From NCBI RefSeq assembly GCF_019443105.1, contig NZ_JAHZIJ010000018.1, positions 1 through 64,000 of the forward strand: a stretch of DNA of 64,000 nucleotides. Direction: 5' to 3'. How positions within the stretch are numbered: the stretch's first letter is position 1; each line of letters opens with the position of its first letter. Below are positions 1-8,128 of the stretch, in pieces. Position numbers and translations under genes: made by a program. Origin of the DNA: Paenibacillus oenotherae. GTDB taxonomy: Bacteria; Bacillota; Bacilli; Paenibacillales; Paenibacillaceae. The notes below the pieces were generated by a model. The model had not been told where the DNA came from and ran no database searches. It saw only the letters and a list, made by a program, of their open reading frames with translations.

Positions 1-126
1 GTTCGTTTCATCCTCCATGAAGTGTTTGATCTCCGCCTTCATAATGGATTCCAGGTTTTCTTTTACAAACTGAGTGACAAGATTTTCAAATAGGTTTGTG
101 AGCTGGTTTTCTGCTATTATAGTCAT
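1..126 (-). mobile_element. IS256-family transposase, N-terminal end (cut by window edge)
   Basis: Read on the minus strand from an ATG at 126, the first 42 codons begin MTIIAENQLTNLFENLVTQF and continue to a KHFMEDE stretch. This is the typical N terminus of IS256-family mutator-type DDE transposases. The catalytic domain would lie beyond the left edge of the window, so intactness cannot be judged. Bases 127 to about 222, upstream of the start, probably hold the element's terminal region; I could not fix the inverted repeat or a target duplication. Bases 223-318 hold no gene, only a degenerate fragment of the CTGC/GCAGG repeat seen elsewhere in the window. Confidence 0.85.
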
Positions 127-318
127 GGAGTAGAGTCCCTTCTTGGTGCGTGGTAACCCCGAGGATACTCTACTTTTTTGTTCCCTGTTAAGGGGCCAAA
201 TCTTGGTACACAAACTATTGTACGTCATCCGAAATGAGTGAAAAGCTGCACTTTCGCATTTTTTCGCAGGAATACGTGCCGTTTATAGACCGTCCTCCTG
301 GTACAGGGACGCTGGGGA

Positions 319-906
319 TCATTTTGTCAAAAGTGGAATGACTTTGTGGAGCCATGCTCCTTGCTCGTCCGCCAGCAGTGTATCCCATCCTAGACGCGAG
401 GCTTCCAGCAGGTTGGTCTCCAGGTCATCAACGAACAGGACGCGCTGGCTTGGCCGCAATTCAGAGGCGGCATGCCTGTAGATCGGAGCATGAGGCTTGC
501 TGACGCCTACTTGGCTGGAAATGGTCATGCTTTGGATGAAGGGTTCTACAGAAGCCAGGCATGGCATGATCCATTCCATCCGATGGTTGCTTAACAGGTG
601 GATATCAGCGATGCGGCTCCACTCCGGCAGCAGGTTGAGCGCCGGAAGCGGGGTCAGCTTGGACCGTAGTAAGGCCCGTGCATGTCCACCGTCAATGGAA
701 GAGCATTGCTCACAAATCCAATGCCAGAATTGTTCTTCAGTTATGGCGCCTCTCCATAATGCTTCGCTCATTTGAGCTTTGTAGCGAGAGGTTAATTCAG
801 CATGTGTGATGACGGTATCTGATGTAAGCTCCTGCCAGAATAGCGGAGATAGATTGGCAAGCAGCACACCTCCAATATCGAGGACAAGCTGTGGTTTTGT
901 ATTCAT
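319..906 (-). CDS. HAD-superfamily hydrolase, subfamily IA (YihX-like)
   Basis: A 195-residue cytosolic phosphatase-type protein. Motif I is LDIGGVLL near residue 8, where the second Asp is Gly, as in YihX-like HAD proteins. Motif II is the LSNHR segment, the Lys motif is VSKPHAPIY, and motif IV is the FVDDLETN segment with acidic Mg ligands. The ORF is open for 34 codons further upstream, but the ATG at 906 has a good AAAGGAGT site eight bases before it and starts right at the HAD core, so I chose it. The substrate cannot be read from sequence; sugar phosphates or nucleotides are usual. It is divergent from the methyltransferase at 1170. Confidence 0.85.
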   Translation of the reverse strand: MNTKPQLVLDIGGVLLANLSPLFWQELTSDTVITHAELTSRYKAQMSEALWRGAITEEQFWHWICEQCSSIDGGHARALLRSKLTPLPALNLLPEWSRIADIHLLSNHRMEWIMPCLASVEPFIQSMTISSQVGVSKPHAPIYRHAASELRPSQRVLFVDDLETNLLEASRLGWDTLLADEQGAWLHKVIPLLTK

Positions 907-1169
907 TAGTATGGACTCCTTTGTAGCTGGGTGGCTGCGGTGCTTATTGAGGTGACTGTTGGTCAACGGAATAGCTTTATTATACAATAGTGTTACTACA
1001 TGAGACATGATCGATTCTATATAAGTTGAATAAGAGATGGTGCAACAGAGTGGGCAGGGGAATGATTCTGGAGAAGTGTTAGCGCTTGTAAGAGCGCTCT
1101 CCTGTGCAGCGGCCTGTTTGTGAAACTTGTATATATGAGAACGATGGCTCGGCGGAAGGGGTTTCGAAT

Positions 1170-3152
1170 GTGAGCATCGTGCTGCCGCAATCGTTTATAG
1201 ATAAAATGAGGAGGCTGCTGGGAGATGAGTTTGATGCTTTTATCGCATCTTATCAGCGGCCGCGCAAGTATGGCTTTCGTGTTAACGGCTTGAAGCTGAG
1301 TACGGACGATTATTTGAAGCTGTCGCCGTGGGGGGAGTGGCTGGTGCCTATCCCTTGGGCTGCGGACGGCTATTATTATGAGGAAGGGGATCGTCCGGGA
1401 AAGCATCCGCATTATCATGCGGGGTTTTATTATATTCAAGAGCCTAGTGCAATGGTGCCCGCAGAGCTGCTGGATGTGCAGCCGGGCGACCGGGTGCTTG
1501 ACCTGTGCGCTGCTCCAGGTGGGAAATCTACTCAACTCGCTGCCAAGCTGCAGGGCAGCGGCATTCTCGTAACGAATGACAATGCACGGGAGCGAACGAA
1601 GGCATTAGCCAAAAATATTGAACTGGCCGGTATCCGGAATGCTGTCGTTCTGAATGAAGAGCCAGCGGCGCTAGCGAATGTATTCGAAGGCTGGTTCGAT
1701 CGAATTCTCGTCGATGCGCCTTGCTCTGGAGAAGGGATGTTTCGCAAGGACGAGTCTATGATTGGGGAATGGGAGCGTCATTCGGTTGCGCGATGTTCTG
1801 TCATGCAGCGGGATATTCTTAGGCATGCTGAGCGTATGCTCGCACCAGGCGGCACGCTAGTCTATTCCACTTGTACATTCTCTCCTGAGGAGAATGAGGC
1901 TCAGATTGCCGAGCTGCTCGCGGCTTGTCCCGAGCTGGATGTGGTACCGGTTCAATTGGCTCATGGATGGGCGCCAGGGAGACCGGAATGGACTAATGCC
2001 GAGGTAATTGGGAGGACGAGCAGCGAGCCGGAGCAAGAGGATGACAGAATCAACAGCATCTCTGGAACGGTGAGGCTGTGGCCGCATTTGACGGAAGGCG
2101 AAGGCCATTATGCAGCTGTGCTGCGGAAACGTCCTCAGATGGGCAGGGACGGGCGGCAAGAAAAAGCGCAAGATGAGGACGGTTTGTTGTTCACCGACAC
2201 CCAGCTTAGCGGCGGGAAATCACGCGAGTATGTGGAGCATGATGGGGAGCGTCATGATCCGCGTGAGAGCGGACGCAGCACGAGTGACGGGGAGCAGCGG
2301 GAAGCGCGTGAGAGCGGACGCAGGGGCACGAGTGATGTGGAGCAGCGGGAAATGCGTGAGAGCGGACGCAGGGGCACGAGTGATGTGGAGCAGCGGGAAG
2401 CGCGTGAGAGCGGACGCAGGGGCACGAGTGATCGGGAGCAGCGGGAAGCGCGTGAGAGCGGACGCAGGGGTACGAGTGATCGGGAGCAGCGGGAAATGCG
2501 CGCGAGCGGGCGAGGCCGAGCTGCGGGAAGAGCGGAGCGCGGGGGAATGATCCGCGCTGAGGCAGGGAACCGCGGGCGGAAGGGTGCCCGCGGTGAAGGG
2601 TTGAAGCGCGCCGATGGCAGCGGCGTTGCCGGGGGTGTTGATGCCGCTGAGGCTTGGCGGCGCTTCGCGGCCGAACAGCTGGTCGGCGCGGAGTATTGGG
2701 CGGGTGAGCCGATTGCTTATGGCTCGCGCGTTTATTTGCAGCCGCCGGGCTTGCCGCGGCTGGATGGTTTGCGCGTGGTGCGGGCAGGCTGGTTCGTTGG
2801 CGAAGCCGGGCCGCACCGGTTTCAGCCGTCGCAGGCGCTGGCCATGGGGCTGCGCTGCGGGGAAGCGGCGCTGACGTTGCGGCTGCGGGCGGACGAGGAA
2901 GTGACGCTTCGTTATTTGAAGGGTGAGACGCTGCATATCGATGCGTCCCGCCTGGTTGGGCCGGCCAATGGGGACAACGGGCCGGCTTCGCATGATCAGT
3001 CAAGGCGGGAAGCGGCTCGGAACGGTACGAAAGGGAACGCGGCAAAGGGCTATGTGCTTGTTTGCGCGGACGATTGTCCAATAGGATGGGGGAAATATAG
3101 CGGGGATGGCTTGCTCAAGAATGAGCTGCCCGCTGGCTGGAGGTGGATGTAA
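1170..3152 (+). CDS. RsmF/RsmB-type rRNA (cytosine-C5) methyltransferase with an inserted repeat region
   Basis: About 660 residues. The SAM-dependent m5C methyltransferase core has a DLCAAPGGKS motif I, DAPCSGEGMF with the release Cys near residue 185, and STCTFSPEEN with the catalytic Cys near 235. A C-terminal RsmF-like RNA-binding domain (AYGSRVYLQPPG, then a VCADDCPIGWGK segment) closes it. Between core and C domain lies a roughly 200-residue Arg/Glu/Gly-rich stretch holding about five tandem 16-residue repeats, absent from ordinary family members. The frame is open from a GTG at 1104, but the GTG at 1170 has a GGAAGGGG site and begins at the family start. It overlaps the pseudouridine synthase gene by one base. 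The target base in rRNA is not predictable. Confidence 0.88.
   Translation: MSIVLPQSFIDKMRRLLGDEFDAFIASYQRPRKYGFRVNGLKLSTDDYLKLSPWGEWLVPIPWAADGYYYEEGDRPGKHPHYHAGFYYIQEPSAMVPAELLDVQPGDRVLDLCAAPGGKSTQLAAKLQGSGILVTNDNARERTKALAKNIELAGIRNAVVLNEEPAALANVFEGWFDRILVDAPCSGEGMFRKDESMIGEWERHSVARCSVMQRDILRHAERMLAPGGTLVYSTCTFSPEENEAQIAELLAACPELDVVPVQLAHGWAPGRPEWTNAEVIGRTSSEPEQEDDRINSISGTVRLWPHLTEGEGHYAAVLRKRPQMGRDGRQEKAQDEDGLLFTDTQLSGGKSREYVEHDGERHDPRESGRSTSDGEQREARESGRRGTSDVEQREMRESGRRGTSDVEQREARESGRRGTSDREQREARESGRRGTSDREQREMRASGRGRAAGRAERGGMIRAEAGNRGRKGARGEGLKRADGSGVAGGVDAAEAWRRFAAEQLVGAEYWAGEPIAYGSRVYLQPPGLPRLDGLRVVRAGWFVGEAGPHRFQPSQALAMGLRCGEAALTLRLRADEEVTLRYLKGETLHIDASRLVGPANGDNGPASHDQSRREAARNGTKGNAAKGYVLVCADDCPIGWGKYSGDGLLKNELPAGWRWM
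2262..2498 (+). repeat. Coding tandem repeat, 48-bp unit, five copies, inside the RsmF-like gene
   Basis: The first unit is 45 bases and the next four are 48 each, nearly identical, each beginning CGTGAGAGCGGACGCAG and ending GGAGCAGCGGGAA. All lengths are multiples of three, so the frame is kept. The encoded unit is RESGRRGTSDxEQRE followed by A or M, a highly charged and probably disordered segment. Unit differences are mostly a GTG/CGG codon swap and GCG/ATG at the unit end, which suggests recent slippage or unequal crossing over. Confidence 0.95.
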
Positions 3153-3934
3153 TGGCGAAGAAAATGCGGCTGGACAAGCTGCTTGCCAATATGGGCTTCG
3201 GCACGCGCAGTGAGGTGAAACGGGCGGTCAAGCAGCGACGTGTGTCGGTGGATGGCATGGTCGCCAAGGATAGCGGACTTCTGCTTGATCCTGCTGCTGC
3301 TGTTGTGCTATTCGATGATGAACGGGTTATATACCGCGATGTTATTTATGTTATGCTCAACAAGCCGCAAGGTGTTGTGTCTGCGACTGAGGATCGGCGC
3401 GACCGGACGGTTGTTGATCTGCTTGACCCTGAGGACGGGGTGCTGCAGCCCTTTCCCGTTGGCCGTCTCGATAAAGACACGGAAGGGTTGCTGCTGCTGA
3501 CCAATGATGGACGTATGGCGCATGAGCTGTTATCGCCGCGCAAGCATGTTCCGAAGACTTATGAAGCAGATGTGCTCGGTGATGTCGGGGAGTCGGATGT
3601 TGAAGCCTTTGCCGCGGGCGTTACGCTTGATGACGGGTATGAAACGATGCCTGCACAGCTGTTTGTTCGTGAGCGGGAAGCTGCTGCTGAAGGCGTGCTA
3701 AGCCGGATTACGCTCACGATTCATGAAGGGAAATTCCATCAGGTGAAACGTATGTTTCAAGCAGTCGGCAAGGAGGTTGTCTATTTGCGGCGGATCGCGA
3801 TGGGGCCTCTGAAGCTTGATCCTGCACTGCCGCTGGGCAATTACCGGGAATTAACGGACGTCGAACTGGAGCTATTGCTTGCCGTACGGGACGGCAATAC
3901 AAGAAATACCGATTCTGTCATAAATGACGAATAG
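3152..3934 (+). CDS. 16S rRNA pseudouridine synthase, RsuA/RluB family
   Basis: About 260 residues starting MAKKMRLDKLLANMGFGTRS, an S4-type RNA-binding domain (residues 1-60). The catalytic domain carries VGRLDKDTEGLLLLTNDG, whose Asp is the nucleophile of RsuA/RluB/RluE enzymes, and a KFHQVKRMF motif near the C terminus. It isomerises a uridine in rRNA to pseudouridine; the RsuA-type target in 16S rRNA is likely but inferred. The ATG at 3152 overlaps the TAA of the methyltransferase gene (TAATG) and a GGAGGTGG site lies just upstream, so the pair is translationally coupled and both gene products act on RNA. Confidence 0.93.
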   Translation: MAKKMRLDKLLANMGFGTRSEVKRAVKQRRVSVDGMVAKDSGLLLDPAAAVVLFDDERVIYRDVIYVMLNKPQGVVSATEDRRDRTVVDLLDPEDGVLQPFPVGRLDKDTEGLLLLTNDGRMAHELLSPRKHVPKTYEADVLGDVGESDVEAFAAGVTLDDGYETMPAQLFVREREAAAEGVLSRITLTIHEGKFHQVKRMFQAVGKEVVYLRRIAMGPLKLDPALPLGNYRELTDVELELLLAVRDGNTRNTDSVINDE

Positions 3935-3985
3935 ATCGATGCCTTTGTCAGCAGGGTAGAAGACTTCAAGGAGGACAACAAGAGG

Positions 3986-4774
3986 ATGAATTATGACATA
4001 ATCGCGCTTGATGTGGACGGTACACTGTTGACGGATGACCATGTTCTGACTCCTGCGGTGAGAGATGCGGTGAGGGAAGCCGCCGCGCGGGGAGCGGAGA
4101 TTGTTCTATGTACGGGCCGGGGACCGTCGAATACACTGCCCGTGCTTGAAGAGCTGGGACTATCGGGCACTATAATCACTCATAATGGTGCTGCAACGGT
4201 AGATGCGGCGCGCCGCGAGGTGATCCATCAGTTCGGCTTCACAGCTAATGAGATTGCGCAATTCCGGAATTATTGCCTGCTTGGTGGACATCATTTTGAC
4301 CTGAATACGGCGTTCGAGCTTATGATTGAAGGAATGACGCCGGGCGCGGAAGCGATGTACAGCCGGTATAAGGTTGGGCCAATCTGGCGTGATGCCGCCG
4401 CTGCGCTGCCTGACGGTCTTGTTAAGTTTACGGTATTCGGCGAGCAAAGCGAGATTGATTGTATTGAAGCGGATTGGAAAAAGTGGAGCGCCGGTCTGCA
4501 GTATATACGGAGCGGAGATTATTTTATCGATGTTCAGAATCGGCAGGCAAGCAAAGCGGCAGCATTGGAGCAGCTTGCGCTGGCGCGGAAGGTTAATCCA
4601 AGCAGAATTATGGCAATCGGCAATTACTATAACGATGTTGGCATGCTGACCTTCGCTGGGCTCGGCATTGCAGTTGCTAATTCGCCTGAGGCGGTGAAAG
4701 CGGCGGCCAATGTCATTGCACTGTCGAATGAGGAGGATGGGGTTGCGCACGCGCTGCGCTCCTATGCATGGTGA
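3986..4774 (+). CDS. Cof-type HAD-IIB phosphatase
   Basis: 262 residues. The N terminus has LDVDGTLLTDD (DxDxT nucleophile motif). LCTGRG supplies motif II, SKAAAL the Lys motif, and AIGNYYNDVGML the acidic motif IV typical of Cof/YidA-like phosphatases with a C2B cap. These enzymes dephosphorylate sugar phosphates or flavin/PLP precursors in the cytosol, but the substrate here is unknown. An AAGGAGGA ribosome site lies ten bases before the ATG. It follows the pseudouridine synthase gene by about 50 bases and could be co-transcribed. Confidence 0.9.
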   Translation: MNYDIIALDVDGTLLTDDHVLTPAVRDAVREAAARGAEIVLCTGRGPSNTLPVLEELGLSGTIITHNGAATVDAARREVIHQFGFTANEIAQFRNYCLLGGHHFDLNTAFELMIEGMTPGAEAMYSRYKVGPIWRDAAAALPDGLVKFTVFGEQSEIDCIEADWKKWSAGLQYIRSGDYFIDVQNRQASKAAALEQLALARKVNPSRIMAIGNYYNDVGMLTFAGLGIAVANSPEAVKAAANVIALSNEEDGVAHALRSYAW

Positions 4775-4841
4775 TGTGCTTGCTTGCGGCACCTTCACGG
4801 GATGAGGGAGAGGCTTCTATATAATAGAATGCAGTATGAGA

Positions 4842-4873
4842 AACAGCCGAAGGGATTCTTCTCTTCGGCTGTT
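4842..4873. terminator. Hairpin between convergent genes
   Basis: AACAGCCGAAG pairs perfectly with CTTCGGCTGTT across a 10-base loop. It lies between the Cof phosphatase gene and the convergent sporulation miniprotein gene, so it could end transcription from both sides. The U tracts are short on both strands, so efficiency is uncertain. Confidence 0.55.
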
Positions 4874-4896
4874 CCCATTATTGGCCAAGCGATGGA

Positions 4897-4989
4897 TTAG
4901 TGCAGGATTCCGCGGGAAACGATGACCAGCAGAATGAACAATACCAGGATTACACCAGCAGAAGTAAAACCTCCATGTATACCGGACAT
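4897..4989 (-). CDS. YjcZ-family sporulation miniprotein
   Basis: A 30-residue protein starting MSGIHGGFTSAGVILVLFIL and ending VSRGILH. It has a short Gly-rich head, then one transmembrane helix, as in the YjcZ/YnzH group of tiny sporulation proteins. A strong GGGAGG site sits seven bases before the ATG. The reading frame is open far upstream, but the conserved family start and this ribosome site show that the gene is only these 30 codons. It probably sits in a spore-associated membrane; its molecular role is not known. A sigma-K-like promoter lies upstream. Confidence 0.85.
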   Translation of the reverse strand: MSGIHGGFTSAGVILVLFILLVIVSRGILH

Positions 4990-5070
4990 GCTAATTCCTC
5001 CCTGTATAGTATTTCCGGCACCGTGCATCTTCTTTGATAGGGCTGATGTTTCTCGGCACTCGGTATACAG

Positions 5071-5095
5071 TATTGTATGTATTTTTGCCCTGTGC
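5071..5095 (-). promoter_or_regulatory. Possible sigma-K/sigma-E-type promoter for the YjcZ-like gene
   Basis: On the minus strand the sequence CATACAATA fits the sporulation -10 element (sigma-K CATAnnnTA, sigma-E CATACAnT). An AC pair at a suitable distance upstream fits the short sigma-K -35. It would give a leader of about 70 bases. The short motifs make this a weak call, supported mainly by the sporulation gene it precedes. Confidence 0.4.
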
Positions 5096-5203
5096 GATTG
5101 GACAGATGTCCCTGTCCGCAAACAATTGGGCAACCATCCCGTCTTGTATCGCAGAAGCTTGGAACAGCTGTATGAGAGACAGCTGTCAGGGAGCTTCAGC
5201 CCT

Positions 5204-6727
5204 CTATTTGAACCACCGAAGTCCTTTGGGGAGGTGGTTCTTAATTTGGCCGCCGCTGGCTTTGCCCCAGCCAAGCGGCAGGTCATCTACGGCGATGAGG
5301 CCCCAGCCGGAGCTGCCTTCCTGCGCGGGAAGTGTCTCTCCGCGCAGGAAGGCGGCGATCTCCGGGGCGTCAGGCCGATAGGACTGCACCCAGGCGGCGG
5401 CATGAGCCGAAACGGCGAGCGCGAGCGAATGCGAGGGCTCGATCCGGTTCGTGCGGATGTCGCCGAGGTGCAGGCCGGGGCGGGCGACCTTGAGGCCTTG
5501 CAGGTCGCTCGCCCGGATGGGGCTGCCGCTGTTTGTGTGCGGCAGCCAGTAGAGGGCGTCGCCGAAGCGCAGCGGCTCGCCGGGACCGAGGCCTGCGCCG
5601 CCGGGCAGCGCGGCGGCGCAGAAGGCATGCAGCAGCGCCATGTCTGCGGCGCTGCTGCCCCCGGCGCCGCCTGAGCTGCTGCGGCGGCCCCGATCGGCGC
5701 CGCGGTCGCGGCTGCTGTTGCTGCGGGCCTCGCGCGCTCGCAGCTTGGGTGCGGTGACGGTTTGGGCGCTGCTGCTTATGCGCTCTGCTGGCCCGTCTTC
5801 AGCTGCCGAAGCGTGCGAGCTGCAGGCATCGGCAACAACATCGCTCGGCTTGGCCTTATGAAGCACAGCGACAAAATGCCCCTCGCCCCGTGATTCATGC
5901 GGCCAAACCCGCTCTATCTGCGACACCTCGAATTCCGGATGCGCGAGACAAAATGCGTGGATCGTATCCTCATTCTCACTGCGGTTAAAGGTGCAGGTGG
6001 AGTAAACCAATCTGCCCCCTGGCTTTAGCATGATTGCGGCGTGCTCCAGAATATCCGACTGCCTGGCTGCGCACATGGCGACATGGGAGTCTGACCATTC
6101 TGCTATCGCTCCCTCATCCTTGCGGAACATTCCCTCTCCTGAGCAAGGGGCATCAAGCATGATGCGGTCGAAAAGCGCGGGGAATCGGCGGGAAAGCTCA
6201 TCGGGAGCGGCGCTTGTGACAATGGCGTTGACGATGCCGCAGCGTTCAACGTTTTCGCTTAATATTTTCGCGCGGGCGGGATGGATTTCATTGGCTACGA
6301 GCACCCCTTGTCCATGCATCTTGCCGGCGATTTGTGTTGTTTTGCCGCCGGGCGCTGCTGCGAGATCCAATATGACCTCCCCTGGCTGCGGATCCAGCAG
6401 CTCTGCCGCTGTCATGGCGGAGGGCTCCTGGATATAATATAATCCTGCCGCATGGTAGGGGTGCTTGCCAGGCCGGAATTCTTCATTATAATAGTACCCT
6501 GTTGCGCACCAAGGGATCGGCTGGAGGCCGAACTGCTCGGTTAGTGCGGGAAGTATCTTATCAAGAGCTGCTGCCTTTAAAGGGTTCAAGCGCAACCCAT
6601 ATGTGCGAGGCTCGTTGTAGCTGTTCAAGAATGAATCTGTCTGTGATCCAAGAATGGCTTGCATATTATCAATAAAGGTTTGCGGAAGTGTGAGGCGCAA
6701 CGGCTTAGACTCCTTTGATGTAACCAT
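5204..6727 (-). CDS. RsmF/RsmB-type rRNA (cytosine-C5) methyltransferase, second paralogue
   Basis: About 507 residues. Motifs match those of the paralogue at 1170: DLAAAPGGKTTQ for SAM binding, DAPCSGEGMFRKDE with one Cys and STCTFNRSENED with the catalytic Cys. A C-terminal RsmF domain has a VARPGLHLGD segment and ends AVDDLPLGWGK...LRWF. The linker between core and C domain is Ala/Ser/Arg-rich but lacks the long tandem repeats of the other copy. The frame is open to a GTG at 6766; I prefer the ATG at 6727. A GAACCACC/GGTGGTTC hairpin spans the stop codon (5210-5240). Two such genes within 6 kb on opposite strands suggest an old duplication with divided targets. Confidence 0.88.
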   Translation of the reverse strand: MVTSKESKPLRLTLPQTFIDNMQAILGSQTDSFLNSYNEPRTYGLRLNPLKAAALDKILPALTEQFGLQPIPWCATGYYYNEEFRPGKHPYHAAGLYYIQEPSAMTAAELLDPQPGEVILDLAAAPGGKTTQIAGKMHGQGVLVANEIHPARAKILSENVERCGIVNAIVTSAAPDELSRRFPALFDRIMLDAPCSGEGMFRKDEGAIAEWSDSHVAMCAARQSDILEHAAIMLKPGGRLVYSTCTFNRSENEDTIHAFCLAHPEFEVSQIERVWPHESRGEGHFVAVLHKAKPSDVVADACSSHASAAEDGPAERISSSAQTVTAPKLRAREARSNSSRDRGADRGRRSSSGGAGGSSAADMALLHAFCAAALPGGAGLGPGEPLRFGDALYWLPHTNSGSPIRASDLQGLKVARPGLHLGDIRTNRIEPSHSLALAVSAHAAAWVQSYRPDAPEIAAFLRGETLPAQEGSSGWGLIAVDDLPLGWGKASGGQIKNHLPKGLRWFK

Positions 6728-6882
6728 AATGATGGCGTACCTTATCGGTATGCCAATTTGCTGCACACCATTATATCATAATTACTCAGAAAGTTGAGTT
6801 CGTGTTCGAATAAGCGCAGGCCCGTTTATAAAGCGCTGCAATTGGATTGACTTCAGACTGCACTTTCGACCTGTAGGGATGG

Positions 6883-7400
6883 AAAACCGGCTTACAGAGG
6901 ACGAAAAAAAACCATTCGATCACTGAGCCACGGAAAAACCGGCTTACAGAGGACGCCACCTCGCTCGATGCCCTCTGCCACCCTGTAGGGATGAAAAACC
7001 GGCTTACAGCGAACGAAAAACCCCATATCGCACACTGAGCCACGGAAAAACCCGCTTACAGATGATGCCTCACTCGCTCGATGTCCTCTGCCACCCTGTA
7101 GGAATGAAAAACCGGCTTACAGCGAACGAAAAACCCCATATCGCACGGCTGAGCCACGGAAAAACCCGCTTACAGATGATGCCTCGCTCGCTCGATGTCC
7201 TCTGCCACCCTGTAGGGATGGAAAATCGGCTTACAGCGAACGAAAAACCCCATATCGCACGGCTGAGCCACGGAAAAACCCGCTTACAGATGATGCCTCA
7301 CTCGCTCGATGTCCTCTGCCACCTTGTAGGGATGAAAAATCGGCTTACAGCGAACGAAAATCCCCTATCGCACACTGAGCCACGGAAATCCAATTTACCG
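6883..7400. repeat. Intergenic repeat array, 112-114-bp composite unit
   Basis: About four and a half direct repeats of 112-114 bases between a methyltransferase gene and a GNAT remnant. Each unit holds two copies of the core AAAAnCnGGCTTACAG. Core positions (CTTACAG) are near 6891, 6943, 7003, 7055, 7116, 7169, 7230, 7283 and 7344, giving alternating steps of about 52 and 61. Between cores lie CTCGCTCGATGCCCTCTGCC and CATATCGCACxCTGAGCCAC. Short open frames across it merely follow the repeat and have no ribosome sites, so I treat it as non-coding. Confidence 0.93.
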
Positions 7401-7532
7401 ACGATGACTCAGAATTAGCCAAACAAAAGTCCAGTGAGCCGATAAAAAGAATAGCGCAGGCCAGGTATAAACATTCTATATATGCGGCTGCAAGTGCAAA
7501 GTGCAGAATTCAAGCTGGAAGTTATGGTTCTT

Positions 7533-7562
7533 TTTACAAGAGTTGAATGGTTGACTTATAAT
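7533..7562 (+). promoter_or_regulatory. Sigma-A-type promoter in front of a gene remnant
   Basis: TTTACA and TATAAT separated by 18 bases. It is followed at 7612 by an AAGGAAGAG ribosome site and an ATG at 7624, whose frame closes after ten codons. It therefore looks like the surviving promoter and start of a gene lost by deletion. Confidence 0.5.
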
Positions 7563-7652
7563 GGATATAGCAAAAGTTAGCGAGGGATCGATTCCACTGA
7601 CAGAGATAGAAAGGAAGAGTCATATGAGCTTGTTTCCTGTCGGCTGGGGATT

Positions 7653-7784
7653 ATGACGCTTGAGAAATCCGGTTTCATAGAGGAAGGCGTATTGAGAGAC
7701 TATTATTTCTCAAGGAATCGATATCTTCATGGCGCGATGTTTTCGATTCTGAAGAGAGATTGCGCGGCCAGCCAACGGGATTAA
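7653..7784 (+). pseudogene. Remnant of a GNAT acetyltransferase (C-terminal end)
   Basis: The 43 codons read MTLEKSGFIEEGVLRDYYFS and then RNRYLHGAMFSILKRD. This is the beta-6/beta-7 tail of RimJ/RimL-like GNAT N-acetyltransferases (LEKxGFxxEGxLR...). The N-terminal acetyl-CoA binding part is missing. The region just upstream carries a promoter and ribosome site in another frame, so an internal deletion most likely fused a gene start to this tail. Confidence 0.75.
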
Positions 7785-7857
7785 TAAAGATACATAACAG
7801 ATGCTCCAAAGTCAGGCGTCAGCGACAGAATGGGGCATAGCGGAGGAGAGGGACAGG

Positions 7858-8061
7858 ATGAAATGGCTGACTTTAATGGAGCATCATCTGATTAGTCTGA
7901 GGATGGATAGGGAGGATCGCAGTCTGATTGTAGAGGTTAATGATGGCGGTATGTCGCCTGAATATGTGACGGCACGGCTTCAGGCGCAGGATGTAGAGCA
8001 GCTGGTTGCTGCGCTGCTGGAATTCAATGAACGAATTCAGTCCGAAAGCTCGGGCGATTGA
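7858..8061 (+). CDS. Small hypothetical protein
   Basis: 67 residues, starting MKWLTLMEHHLISLRMD, with an acidic soluble composition and no membrane segment or signal peptide. The frame is open to 7801, but the ATG at 7858 has a GGAGGAGAGGG site at good distance, so I start there. The sequence looks like a single beta-alpha domain (SLIVEVNDGGMSPEYVTARL, then a helix). I recognise no family. It stands about 70 bases before the cupin gene and may be in its operon. Confidence 0.6.
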   Translation: MKWLTLMEHHLISLRMDREDRSLIVEVNDGGMSPEYVTARLQAQDVEQLVAALLEFNERIQSESSGD

Positions 8062-8128
8062 ACTTCGGCGGAACATGTATATGCGCATACAGATGTCATG
8101 AATTCAAGATAGTGAAGGAGAGGCCGAG

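Noticed and set aside
2206-3081. Long minus-strand open frames opposite the RsmF-like gene
   Set aside because: They arise from the GC-rich repeat and codon bias of the + strand gene; no ribosome site, Pro/Arg-rich nonsense composition.
6883-7400. The repeat array as a CRISPR
   Set aside because: The sequence between cores is itself repeated, cores are not palindromic, spacing alternates 52/61 and no cas genes are present.
7062-7418. 118-codon open frame inside the array
   Set aside because: It is a translation of the repeat unit with no ribosome site or conserved ends.
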